Positions 47,078 to 55,845 of a stretch of 64,000 nt of DNA are shown here, in pieces. Within the stretch, counting starts at the first letter, position 1. The number at the start of each line of letters is the position of its first letter. The position numbers and the translations under genes were made by a program. The notes beneath the pieces were generated by a model that was not told the origin of the DNA, ran no database searches, and saw only the letters and a list, made by a program, of their open reading frames with translations. The stretch lies in assembly GCA_020725805.1 (NCBI GenBank), contig DYEF01000074.1:1-64000 (forward strand), read 5' to 3'. This DNA is from Bdellovibrio sp. Its GTDB lineage: Bacteria > Myxococcota > SpSt-1050.

Positions 47078-48144
47078 AAAGAGCCATTATTATAGTCATA
47101 ATCGCCTTCTCGTTAAACCTGTTTGCGCAGGAGAAAGGCCGGCTCGGTCTATTGAATGTCAGAAGCACCAATATAGACAAGGCCATTCTCAACGCAATAG
47201 ATAAAAACGTCAGACAGGAACTCAACCAGTCGAACAGGTATATACTTATTACACAGGAAGATATGCAGAAAGCCCTTGGATTCTCTCCCGTCGAGGCACT
47301 CGAAAACTGCAAGTCCGATATTATGTGCATCTCCCAGATGGGAGATATAGTCAAGGTTTACTGGCTCCTCTCATTATCCATAATGAAGGAGAAAGGAAAC
47401 GTGATTCTCAGGGGAATTCTATACAATATCCCGAATGCCAGAATAGACCTCAGACTCCTGAAGAGTTTCAAGATGAATGAAAATCTCGTAAAGGATACCG
47501 CAAAATATATAGAAGAGGCTCTCAAGAAGATCGGAACAGGTTCGGTCAATGTAAATGCACCGGAGGACTTTCAGGTATTCATCGACGGGACATTCTATTC
47601 CAATGCACCGGTAATCGTTGACGGACTTGCGAGCGGTATACACAAAGTCAGAATCAAGAAGGGAGATACTGACTGTAAAGTTGTGGATGTCAATGTAACT
47701 GCCTCCGAAATCAGCGAACTGAATTTAGACAGATGCGAAGATTCAGAGACATCGGGGCAGAACCTTGCGGCATCAGTTAAGAGTCAGAAGAAGAACAAGT
47801 TCTACGAAGAACCGCCATTTATAATATCCTCTTCCGCAGCGCTTATGCTTTTTTCAACAGGGATTGTGCTGGGTATTCTCTCCAATTCAGACGAAGCAAA
47901 GGTAAAGAACGCAAAATGTGACAATATAACCAGCCGGGATTCGCTCTGTGAACAGATAAACGCAAAGGAACTTCTGGACTCGGCAGATACAAAGGCCAAG
48001 GCGGCCAATATATCATTCGGACTCGCAGGTGTGGCAACGTTTACGGCAGCGGGTCTGGGTATTCATTATTATCTGAAAAGCAAAAAGGTGCCCGCAGCCG
48101 TATCTGTCAGTGGCTCATTTGTTAACTTCTATCTTTCCTACTGA
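47074..48144 (+). CDS. Exported PEGA-domain protein with C-terminal membrane segments
   Basis: A 356-residue protein. A signal peptide (1-18, ending NLFAQ) is followed by a domain (20-150) that looks like the CsgG/TolB-like sensor fold seen in many envelope proteins (GRLGLLNVRSTNIDK, then YILITQEDMQKALGF). A PEGA domain (about 165-220, GSVNVNAPEDFQVFIDG) follows. Two hydrophobic stretches (about 250-270 and 310-330) near the end flank a Cys-containing loop. Such proteins are common in Myxococcota. The function is unknown. It overlaps DUF2079 and is 1 bp from the lipoprotein gene. Confidence 0.75.
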   Translation: MKRAIIIVIIAFSLNLFAQEKGRLGLLNVRSTNIDKAILNAIDKNVRQELNQSNRYILITQEDMQKALGFSPVEALENCKSDIMCISQMGDIVKVYWLLSLSIMKEKGNVILRGILYNIPNARIDLRLLKSFKMNENLVKDTAKYIEEALKKIGTGSVNVNAPEDFQVFIDGTFYSNAPVIVDGLASGIHKVRIKKGDTDCKVVDVNVTASEISELNLDRCEDSETSGQNLAASVKSQKKNKFYEEPPFIISSSAALMLFSTGIVLGILSNSDEAKVKNAKCDNITSRDSLCEQINAKELLDSADTKAKAANISFGLAGVATFTAAGLGIHYYLKSKKVPAAVSVSGSFVNFYLSY

Positions 48145-48145
48145 G

Positions 48146-49330
48146 ATGAGATTTTATCTTCCGATATTTTTCGTTCTTTTTTTATTTACTGCCTGTTCTG
48201 TGGAGATAGAATTTGCCCCCTGTGAATCGAGCTTAAACTGCCCCAAAGACCAGTACTGCAGCAGAACCGACAAGAAGTGTCATAAAACCGATTTCAGAAT
48301 TTACTCCTGTGAGGAATCGGAGTGTAAGGAGAACGAGTTCTGCTATAATCCCGACAAGACCTGTCATCTGATTGACGAGAGCGGACTTGAGTGCAGTAAC
48401 TACTTCGACTGCCCGCCGGGTCAGATGTGCAAAGAGAACAACAAATGCGATATACCCTCCGAACCACAGTGTGAGAAACCGGATGACTGCATAAAGGAGA
48501 ATGTCTCATCTGCCCTCTGTCTCGGAGGAGTATGCAGAGTCGAAAAATGCAACATAGGTTACACCGATAAAGACCTCGACCCTACAAACGGCTGCGAAGG
48601 AATCTTACCCTGTTCTGAAGACGGGTTCAGTCCCTATGAGCAGTGCACAGGGAACAATGTCTGCAAATGCAATTCCGACTGTATAATACTTAGCGGATAT
48701 TACGGAGTCGAATATGACAAGGGACTCTGCATGCAGAGGTGTGCACCATCCGACATAAACAAGAGTTTCGGCAATATGCTCTGCACCTGCACATTGAGCG
48801 AGGTAGGAACCTGTAAGAAGGCCAACCTCTTCGAGACAGCAATGCTCTCCGGTCAGATAAAGGCGAAATTTCTCGGCAGTTGCGACGAATTTATGAAGGA
48901 CAGTGCATCTTTTGAGGAGATCTCCCTCACCCTTGGCGGTATCAGGTCAGGTTACAACAGAGGGACAGCCTGTAAGAAGATCGAAGACGGCAAACCTGTC
49001 ATCAACATTTCACTCTTCAAGATATGCACTATTCTCCCCTGTAAAGACATAATCAACATTACACTACCGCAGGATATCAAATCAAATCAGACACTGAAGA
49101 CCGATGAGGCCGGGGCACTCAAGGCCACTGTAAAGTACTCAATGGTAGACAACCAGATAATCATTCAGGAGATATGGTTCAATGCAATATCGGGGGCAGG
49201 CTCTATAATCGTAGAAGACAATGGCTCGGATGCGAATAAAACAATTATACTGAACCTGAATCTTAAGATGGTAAGATATGATGTGCCTTTCTGCGGAGAT
49301 ATCGTAAAAAAATCCTGTAAGGATATATGA
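48146..49330 (+). CDS. Cys-rich lipoprotein
   Basis: A 394-residue lipoprotein. The ATG at 48146 opens a signal ending LFLFTAC (Cys17). Residues about 25-165 carry at least four Cys modules of the type C-x5-C-x5-C-x5-C (for example CESSLNCPKDQYCSRTDKKC), similar to Dickkopf-N repeats; a second set of Cys pairs lies at 165-240. The C-terminal 140 residues are beta-rich with few Cys (SLFKICTILPCKDIINI). No enzyme motif is seen. Disulfide-stabilised surface binding is a guess. The stop overlaps the macro-domain ATG. Confidence 0.78.
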   Translation: MRFYLPIFFVLFLFTACSVEIEFAPCESSLNCPKDQYCSRTDKKCHKTDFRIYSCEESECKENEFCYNPDKTCHLIDESGLECSNYFDCPPGQMCKENNKCDIPSEPQCEKPDDCIKENVSSALCLGGVCRVEKCNIGYTDKDLDPTNGCEGILPCSEDGFSPYEQCTGNNVCKCNSDCIILSGYYGVEYDKGLCMQRCAPSDINKSFGNMLCTCTLSEVGTCKKANLFETAMLSGQIKAKFLGSCDEFMKDSASFEEISLTLGGIRSGYNRGTACKKIEDGKPVINISLFKICTILPCKDIINITLPQDIKSNQTLKTDEAGALKATVKYSMVDNQIIIQEIWFNAISGAGSIIVEDNGSDANKTIILNLNLKMVRYDVPFCGDIVKKSCKDI

Positions 49331-49851
49331 AAAGCATCAAAGACAGAATTGAGATTATAATCGGAGATATCACACAAATCGATACGGAGGCTATTGTCAA
49401 TGCGGCCAATAAATCACTGATGGGAGGCGGAGGTGTCGACGGCGCAATTCACAGGGCAGCAGGACAGATGCTCAAGGAAGAGTGCAGACGGCTTGGCGGC
49501 TGCGAGACAGGCGAGGCAAAGATTACCAACGGATACAACCTGAAGGCAAAATATGTGATTCATACAGTAGGTCCTGTTTATAGAGATGGCAGGCATAATG
49601 AACCGGAACTCTTGAGAAACTGTTATGAAAATTCACTTAAGCTCGCTATTGAGAATAATATTAAAACAATCGCATTCCCTTCTATATCAAAAGGGGCTTA
49701 TGGATATCCGATAAAAGAGGCGGCCCCGATTGCAATAAAGACTGTTGTTGATTTTTTGAATCGCCACAGTGAAATTGAGAAAGTAATTTTTGTCCTCTTT
49801 TCTCAGACAGATTTTGATACTTATAAAAGAGTATTGTCAGAATATATCTGA
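49327..49851 (+). CDS. Macro-domain protein (ADP-ribose deacylase/hydrolase family)
   Basis: A 174-residue single macro domain of the MacroD/YmdB type, which removes O-acetyl-ADP-ribose acyl groups or mono-ADP-ribose. Motifs: EIIIGDITQIDTEAIVNAAN, SLMGGGGVDGAIHRAAG, and IAFPSISKGAYGYP. The catalytic-site Asn and Asp (NAAN, GVDGAIH) are present. It overlaps the lipoprotein gene by 4 bases and is 1 bp from the DUF2905 gene. Its presence in an envelope-protein operon is unexplained. Confidence 0.93.
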   Translation: MKSIKDRIEIIIGDITQIDTEAIVNAANKSLMGGGGVDGAIHRAAGQMLKEECRRLGGCETGEAKITNGYNLKAKYVIHTVGPVYRDGRHNEPELLRNCYENSLKLAIENNIKTIAFPSISKGAYGYPIKEAAPIAIKTVVDFLNRHSEIEKVIFVLFSQTDFDTYKRVLSEYI

Positions 49852-49852
49852 T

Positions 49853-50065
49853 ATGCAGGAGCTCGGAAGAATACTCATACTGATTGCAGCAATCACCGGT
49901 ATTATAGGGTTGCTTTTATTCTTTTCAAACAAAATACCATTTATAGGCAGACTACCGGGTGATATAATTGTTCAGAAAAAGAACTTTACATTCTACTTCC
50001 CGCTTGCAACATCGGTAATTTTGAGCATAATTTTATCTATGTTCTTTAATTTATTCAGAAAATAG
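49853..50065 (+). CDS. DUF2905 small membrane protein (hybrid 3' end)
   Basis: A 70-residue protein with two transmembrane helices (about 5-25 and 46-66) around a conserved loop, KIPFIGRLPGDIIVQKKN, followed by FTFYFPLATS; this is the DUF2905 pattern. The start at 49853 is 1 bp after the macro-domain stop. The last 18 codons differ from the second copy of this gene end at 55881-55998, while the preceding 66 bp are identical, so this gene appears to have received a new 3' end when the downstream island arrived. Function unknown. Confidence 0.8.
   Translation: MQELGRILILIAAITGIIGLLLFFSNKIPFIGRLPGDIIVQKKNFTFYFPLATSVILSIILSMFFNLFRK
49948..50013 (+). repeat. Left 66-bp direct repeat (attL-like)
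   Basis: This segment of the DUF2905 gene is identical, base for base, to 55881-55946. Outside the 66 bp the two copies diverge on both sides, but the 3' parts still encode related C-termini (SVILSIILSMFFNLFRK here versus SIIISIILSLLFSIFKR at the right end). Confidence 0.9.
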
Positions 50066-50684
50066 ATAAGTATGTAATAATTCAAACAGAATAAATCGAA
50101 AATTCTCAAAAATTTTACGGTTATTGGAATGTATGAGAGCCTGAATTATTTATTTTCAACTATTTGAAAGCAATATTGCTCTCAAATCCCCTGATTTCAT
50201 TATGTTTGATTAATCTCTATAAATAAACTAATTGTATTTGTATAGTTTTAATCAAAGTTATATCCCAATGTTTTTCTGAGATTTTGAATCAGCTAAGTAA
50301 ATATATGGTTTTTGGATTAGGGGTAGTAGTAATGCTTTTTCGTATATAAGAATCTAAGGAAGAGGTATCAAGGGTGAGGGATATTTTGATAAATAAGTTA
50401 CATAGGACATATAAGATAACCCAAAGAGCCCAAGATTTGTTCTGTATTTATTATGGATTATCAGAAGTGCTTAAAATCATTATAAAAAGATTAAAGTTGA
50501 TAGAAACCAGTTAATACTTGGTTTTGTGGAGGATTTATGAAAAATTTTGGGGTATTTCCAGAGAGATAAAGAAATTACCTTGACATCAAGAATTCATTAG
50601 AGTATTAATATTATGTGAGAATATTAGTGATGACCTGTATATGTTAACTGAAATCTCTTTTTCACTATTATTTTTTTAAAGATT
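50066..50684. other. 619-bp AT-rich spacer at the left of the island
   Basis: No convincing gene. A GTG-started frame of 46 codons (50374-50514) and a 10-codon frame with SD GGAGG (50537-50569) are the only candidates, and neither shows a recognisable family. A promoter candidate is at 50580-50608. The region may contain decayed DNA from the insertion event. Confidence 0.5.
50580..50608 (+). promoter_or_regulatory. Candidate sigma-70 promoter for the restriction island
   Basis: A perfect TTGACA (50580-50585) is followed after 17 bp by TATTAA (50603-50608), which matches 4 of 6 consensus positions. It lies about 75 bp upstream of the first methyltransferase ATG, leaving a leader of roughly 70 bases. 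Confidence 0.45.
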
Positions 50685-51923
50685 ATGCTTGATATTAATA
50701 ACAGAGAAACTGTTATAAAAAAGGCTTTTGGGGGTAGAGTGGAACTTTTTCCAAGTGTTAATGAATTATTTGAATTAGAATTAGCTTATCTTGAGTTTAA
50801 AAGTTTATCAGACGAACAACTTTTAGAAAGAACAGCTTATATAAAGTCAGTTGACAATAAATTCTCAAAGCATTACTTATTATATTCAAATAATTCGAAA
50901 AAAATTCATGCTGACAGGTCATCAACGACACAGGCATATTTTGAAGAAGGACAATTTTCTACAGGATACGCCACTCATGGATTATTCCCTTATCGTGGAA
51001 AATTTCATCCACAATTAATAAAAGGTTTAATAAATATTTTAAACATTCAAAAAGGTGAAACTATTTTAGATCCAATGGCTGGCAGCGGTACAACAAACAT
51101 TGAAGCAGCTTTAATGGGAATTAATTCCAAGGCGATAGATGTTAATCCTTTTTGTCAATTCATGATTAAAACAAAATATGAAGCACTAACTATTGACCTG
51201 AAATTATTAGAACAAACAAAAATTGAAAACAAAAAATTGTTTGATTTTTTCAAGCAAGGTGATGTATTGAAGAGAATAAATAAGATTGGTGATGATAATA
51301 AAATCAAAATATACAATCTTGCATTTTTAGCATTTTTAGACGCTTTGGGTTATTCAAAAAGAGTTGTAAAATCAAATCACGAACAATTATTTGGCAAGGT
51401 TTTACCAAGATATATTGATACTGTAAAATCATTTTTATCTAATCAATATTTTGACCAGAAAAAAATTGGCAATTTGGAAGTTTTATCAGATTCCAATGCT
51501 TTAAACATCAAACTCGAAAGTAATTCCGTTGACTGCGTAATAACCTCTCCGCCATATTCGTTTGCAATTGATTATGTTGAAAATGATAAAGAGCAATTAG
51601 AATTTTTAGGTTATGATACCTATGAATTAAAGAAAAAAATGATCGGTTTAAAAGGGGAAACAAAATTTGAAAAACTTGAAAAATATTTTGCTGACATGGA
51701 TACTTTTTGCTCGCAAGTCTCAAAAGTTATAAAAAGGAAAAAATTTTTTGTTTTGATAATTGGTTCAAATACAAATCAAACCGGAGGAATAAGATTGGAA
51801 GAAAAAGTGATAGATTCAGCCAAAAAACATGATATGACTTTAGTAAAAAGCATATTGAAACCCATTAAGGGAATGAGAAATACAATGAAAGAAGAATATA
51901 TTTTAATTTTTCAAAAGCAATAA
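50685..51923 (+). CDS. DNA methyltransferase with FxGxG-first motif order (probable N4-cytosine/N6-adenine)
   Basis: A 412-residue amino-methyltransferase. The SAM-binding motif I is LDPMAGSGTTNIEAA (128-142) and the catalytic motif IV is ITSPPYS (286-292), so motif I precedes IV. A Ser in SPPY more often goes with N4-cytosine enzymes, but the target base is not certain. The N-terminal 100 residues may help recognition. It has no SD (ATG preceded by T-rich sequence). It is followed 11 bp later by the restriction endonuclease gene, so it likely protects the host from that enzyme. Confidence 0.88.
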   Translation: MLDINNRETVIKKAFGGRVELFPSVNELFELELAYLEFKSLSDEQLLERTAYIKSVDNKFSKHYLLYSNNSKKIHADRSSTTQAYFEEGQFSTGYATHGLFPYRGKFHPQLIKGLINILNIQKGETILDPMAGSGTTNIEAALMGINSKAIDVNPFCQFMIKTKYEALTIDLKLLEQTKIENKKLFDFFKQGDVLKRINKIGDDNKIKIYNLAFLAFLDALGYSKRVVKSNHEQLFGKVLPRYIDTVKSFLSNQYFDQKKIGNLEVLSDSNALNIKLESNSVDCVITSPPYSFAIDYVENDKEQLEFLGYDTYELKKKMIGLKGETKFEKLEKYFADMDTFCSQVSKVIKRKKFFVLIIGSNTNQTGGIRLEEKVIDSAKKHDMTLVKSILKPIKGMRNTMKEEYILIFQKQ

Positions 51924-51934
51924 TTTTAAATTAC

Positions 51935-52909
51935 ATGACAAGAAGCATTGAAGATAAATTTCAAACAGTAATTCAAAAGAACACATTTTATTTTTTCAAC
52001 TCTAAGTTTGAAGATAATTATGAAGGTTATATCAATTCACTAAAAGAAACCCTTTTAATAGTAAAAAACAAGGTTGAAACAGAAGGTCTAAAAAAAGAAA
52101 TTTTTGAATGGCTTTTGTCAGAGAAAGAAAACGGTTTAAAAGCACTATTAGCATTAACTGGGTTTTCCAATGAATATTTAAAACGACTTACAACAATAAT
52201 TCGCATAGTTGATAATCCTGAACTCAATAAACTTGTTTATAAAGAAAAATGGTATAATGAGAAAAATCCTAATAATATTCAGGAATGGTCTGATGAAATA
52301 ATTTTAAAACACATCAGAAAAAATGAATATTTTAGAAAAGGTATAATTAATATTTTCTTTGAAGGTGCATCCATACCTTTTTTAGCTAATACGATCCCAC
52401 TTTTTGAATTAAAAAAACTTAGCATTTCAAAACTAAAATTTGAAATTCCTGAGTTAATTGATACTCTTATTCGTTATAAGGAAAAAGGTAGTTATTCTGG
52501 AAAGAAAGAGAATAATCCAGAAACTGTTATTACCGAAATATTGGAAAAATTAAGTATTTCGTTTGAAACTGGAGATTTAAGTGAACTTATTGCTAATGCC
52601 CCAGACAGCAAGCGGACAATGGACTTTATTATTCCTAATAAGAAAAATCCATTAATAATAATTGAAAGTTCTTTTTTGGTTACCACATCTTCAGGACAGG
52701 GGGATAAATCTAAAACTGAGATTTCTGTTGATAATTTAATTAAAGAACACTATCCCAAAGCAAGTTTTATTGGCTTTGTAGATGGTATAGGTTGGTATGT
52801 TAGAAAAGGTGATCTAAAAAGAATGGTAACGGCTTATGAAGATGTGTTTACTTATCACAAAGATGAATTAAAAAGATTTGAAAAATTCTTAAAAGATAAA
52901 CTATTATGA
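51935..52909 (+). CDS. DpnII/MboI-like type II restriction endonuclease
   Basis: A 324-residue putative nuclease. The C-terminal part matches the DpnII-type PD-(D/E)XK core as I know it: KRTMDFIIPNKK (Asp230), LIIIESSF (Glu244) and SSGQGDKSK (Lys258 region), then FIGFVDGIGWYVRKGDL, like the DG-x-GWY segment of that family. The N-terminal 180 residues are helical and probably bind DNA. The recognition sequence cannot be predicted. No SD; the stop overlaps the next ATG (ATGA). An upstream methyltransferase and a second one downstream are the expected partners. Confidence 0.7.
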   Translation: MTRSIEDKFQTVIQKNTFYFFNSKFEDNYEGYINSLKETLLIVKNKVETEGLKKEIFEWLLSEKENGLKALLALTGFSNEYLKRLTTIIRIVDNPELNKLVYKEKWYNEKNPNNIQEWSDEIILKHIRKNEYFRKGIINIFFEGASIPFLANTIPLFELKKLSISKLKFEIPELIDTLIRYKEKGSYSGKKENNPETVITEILEKLSISFETGDLSELIANAPDSKRTMDFIIPNKKNPLIIIESSFLVTTSSGQGDKSKTEISVDNLIKEHYPKASFIGFVDGIGWYVRKGDLKRMVTAYEDVFTYHKDELKRFEKFLKDKLL

Positions 52910-54564
52910 GTGAAATTAAATATGAATTTATTGGCATTGGGACACTTATTAAAAACAAAAATCTTAAAGTGCCGACACATCAAAGACCATATTCCTGGCA
53001 AACTGAGCATATTGAAGATTTATTGTATGACATAAAGAATAATTTTAATGAGGATGAGTATTTTCTAGGAACAATAGTATTGACTGCTGGAGATAACAAT
53101 AAAAATGAAATTGTTGATGGACAACAAAGAATAACTTCTGTTTCGTTAATATACGCTTCAATTCGTGATCTATTGCAAAATAAAACAGATTCTGATGAAA
53201 TACACACTAAATATCTAAGCACCTATGATATTCGAACTAAAGAATATTTCCCCAAGTTAGAATTAAGCCAACAGGATAATGAGTTTTATAGAAATTTAAT
53301 AATTAATAAACAGAACAATGCTGAGGCAAGAAGGTTATCTAATACTTATTTAAAAGATGCTTATCATACAATTTTTAATTTTATTACGAGAGTATTAAAA
53401 AATCATAATAATGATGAAAATGTATTAATTGACTGGAAAGATTTTTTAGATGAAAAATTAAAAGTTGTGGTTATAACTGTACCTACAGATGTGAATGCTT
53501 TTACAATTTTTGAAACATTGAACGATAGAGGATTGGCACTAGCACAAACCGATTTAATAAAAAATTATTTATACGGAAAAGCGGATAATAGAATAGATGA
53601 AGTTCAAAGAGCTTGGATAGAACTTGTTTCAAAGATAGAAACAGAAGATGAATCATTATTATTAACTTATATTAAACATTATTGGTTTGTTAATTATTCA
53701 TTTGTTCGTGAAAGCAAAAATGAACTATACAAAGAAATTAAAAATAAAATAAATAACTCTACTCAAGTAACCACTTTTGTAAATAACTTAAAGAATGACA
53801 TTGATATATATTTAGCAATTCTCAATCCTAACTCTTCTTTCTGGAACAACTTTGATAATCTGTGTAAAAACTATATTGAAACTCTTAATTATTTCAGCTT
53901 AGAGCAATACAGACCTCTAGTATTTTCAATTCTTAAAAAATTTCAACCTATTGAGGTAAAGAAATCGTTAAAACTTATCGTTTCTTGGCTTGTTAGAAAC
54001 TTAATTGTTGGAGGTTTAGGAGGAGGTACATTAGAAAAAGCATACGCTGAAAAAGCACATGCAATTATTTCTGAAAATATTAAAAATGCATCTGAGCTAA
54101 GAAATTCCTTAAGCTCCATAATTCCACAAGATGAAACATTTAAAGAACAATTTAGCATAGCAAGTGTTAGTAAAGCAAAATACGCAAGATATTACCTTGC
54201 TGCCATTGAAAATTATAAAAGAGGCAAAGAACATCCAGAACTCATAGTAAACTTAAATCCTGACTCTGTAAATCTTGAACACATTCTACCTGAAAACCCT
54301 GAAAATAATTACCCCAACTTTACAGAGGAACAACATACTGTCTATTATAAGAGGATAGGGAATCTTACTTTGATGAAAACAAAAGAAAACAATGACTTCA
54401 AAAGTTCTAAGTTTTCAGATAAAAAGAAAAAATATACAGAATCTGAATTATGGATAACTAATTCTTTAAGAGAATATGATGATTGGACAATTGAAACAAT
54501 AAATGAAAGACAATCAATTTTAGCTGAATTAGCTTTAAATACATGGTCATTAAGATTTGAATGA
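52906..54564 (+). CDS. GmrSD-type nuclease (DUF262-DUF1524 fusion)
   Basis: A 552-residue protein. The N-terminal DUF262 domain has KVPTHQRPYSW (21-31) and IVDGQQRITS (69-78), the nucleotide-binding ParB-like signature. The C-terminal DUF1524 domain has the HNH-like nuclease block LEHILPEN (near 457) and RIGNLTLMKTKENNDF (near 483-498). Relatives are type IV enzymes that cut DNA with modified (for example glucosylated hydroxymethyl) cytosine. It is coupled to the restriction gene (ATGA) and 1 bp from the second methyltransferase, so it is embedded in the type II operon. Confidence 0.88.
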   Translation: MSEIKYEFIGIGTLIKNKNLKVPTHQRPYSWQTEHIEDLLYDIKNNFNEDEYFLGTIVLTAGDNNKNEIVDGQQRITSVSLIYASIRDLLQNKTDSDEIHTKYLSTYDIRTKEYFPKLELSQQDNEFYRNLIINKQNNAEARRLSNTYLKDAYHTIFNFITRVLKNHNNDENVLIDWKDFLDEKLKVVVITVPTDVNAFTIFETLNDRGLALAQTDLIKNYLYGKADNRIDEVQRAWIELVSKIETEDESLLLTYIKHYWFVNYSFVRESKNELYKEIKNKINNSTQVTTFVNNLKNDIDIYLAILNPNSSFWNNFDNLCKNYIETLNYFSLEQYRPLVFSILKKFQPIEVKKSLKLIVSWLVRNLIVGGLGGGTLEKAYAEKAHAIISENIKNASELRNSLSSIIPQDETFKEQFSIASVSKAKYARYYLAAIENYKRGKEHPELIVNLNPDSVNLEHILPENPENNYPNFTEEQHTVYYKRIGNLTLMKTKENNDFKSSKFSDKKKKYTESELWITNSLREYDDWTIETINERQSILAELALNTWSLRFE

Positions 54565-54565
54565 T

Positions 54566-55663
54566 ATGATTGAAAAATATATTAACCAAATTCATCATGG
54601 AGATTGTCTAGAATTATTCAAGAATATTCCAGACAATTCGGTAGATGTTACTTTTGCTGATCCACCCTTTAATTTAAAAAAGAATTACTCAAGTTATTCG
54701 GATAGTTTAGAATTTCAAGAATACCTGGATTGGTGTGAAAAATGGATCAGTGAAATGGTAAGGGTTACCAAACCAACAGGATCTATATTCGTTCATAACA
54801 TTCCTAAATGGCTAACATATTATGCTGCATTTTTGAATAAACACGCTTATTTTAAACATTGGATCGCTTGGGATGCGCCCACCGCACCGATGGGAAAATC
54901 TTTGCAACCGGCACATTATGGCATCCTATTTTACACTAAAAAAGAAAAAGGAGCAAAAATTTATGAGTTAAGGCATCCGCATAAGCGCGATAGGAAATTA
55001 GGTTATTTACTAAAAGATTATGGCGGTAAAAAAGATGGATTACATCCTTTTGGACCTTTAGTTTCAGATGTTTGGACGGATATTCACAGGATAAAACACA
55101 ATACAAAAAGAGATCCACATCCATGTCAATTGCCTATTCATTTATTAGATAGAATTATATTAATGACTACTGATGAAGGTGATATTGTTTTAGACCCTTT
55201 TGCTGGAACCGGAACAACAGCAATCTCTGCAAAACGCCTTGGAAGAAAATTTATTGGATTTGAATTAGATAAAAAATATGTAGAAATATCTCGACAAAAA
55301 CTTGAAAGAACGCTACCTAACTTTAAATTAGGTGAAAGCTGGGTAAGCTTTTATTTGAATGATATTGTTACGATTAGAAATAATGACTGGCATAATCTTG
55401 CAAAATACTTTTCTATACCGAATCCATTACGGAATATTGATTTTGAACGAGTAAAATTAATTGACAAGAAATTAATTCCCAAAGAACCCGATATTGAAAA
55501 AGATGACTTTGAAAAAGAAAGCAAAATAGCAGAAAAGCCATCGAAAATAAATGAGAAAAAAATTATCGAGATTGAAAGCCCAATGCTAAGTCAGCCACAT
55601 TTGCAGGTCGCTCAGAATAGCCTAAAACCAAATCCTACTAAAAACCTGCCTTTTAAAATTTAA
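54566..55663 (+). CDS. Beta-class DNA methyltransferase
   Basis: A 365-residue amino-methyltransferase. Motif IV ADPPFNLKKNY (near 31-41) precedes motif I LDPFAGTGTTAISAKR (near 209-224), the beta-class order. The last 100 residues are a charged Lys/Glu-rich extension with no motif I recognise. The ATG at 54566 follows the nuclease stop directly (TGATATG). Two methyltransferases of different motif order in one type II operon suggest an asymmetric target with one enzyme per strand, or a second protecting ssDNA (inference). Confidence 0.9.
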   Translation: MIEKYINQIHHGDCLELFKNIPDNSVDVTFADPPFNLKKNYSSYSDSLEFQEYLDWCEKWISEMVRVTKPTGSIFVHNIPKWLTYYAAFLNKHAYFKHWIAWDAPTAPMGKSLQPAHYGILFYTKKEKGAKIYELRHPHKRDRKLGYLLKDYGGKKDGLHPFGPLVSDVWTDIHRIKHNTKRDPHPCQLPIHLLDRIILMTTDEGDIVLDPFAGTGTTAISAKRLGRKFIGFELDKKYVEISRQKLERTLPNFKLGESWVSFYLNDIVTIRNNDWHNLAKYFSIPNPLRNIDFERVKLIDKKLIPKEPDIEKDDFEKESKIAEKPSKINEKKIIEIESPMLSQPHLQVAQNSLKPNPTKNLPFKI

Positions 55664-55845
55664 AGACAGAACTATATTCAGCGAAAAAGTGAAGACAAAA
55701 GGGCCCATTTGTAACAACGTGTATATATAAGGAGTTAAAGTCTGAAAGAGATAAAATCAAATAATTAAGTTGGCAAAAAACTGTCAGACGATAAATAATA
55801 AATATTAGACAAACCCTTTTTTCTCTTTTATAGTATGATTGGCAT

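Noticed and set aside
50374-50514. A 46-codon GTG frame (contains KITQRAQDLFCIYYGLSEVL)
   Set aside because: There is no good SD and no family I recognise. It is too short to separate from chance in AT-rich DNA, and could be a decayed gene fragment.
50537-50569. A 10-codon frame with a good SD upstream of the restriction operon
   Set aside because: It could be a leader peptide, but it lies upstream of the best promoter for the operon and has no attenuator-like hairpin after it.
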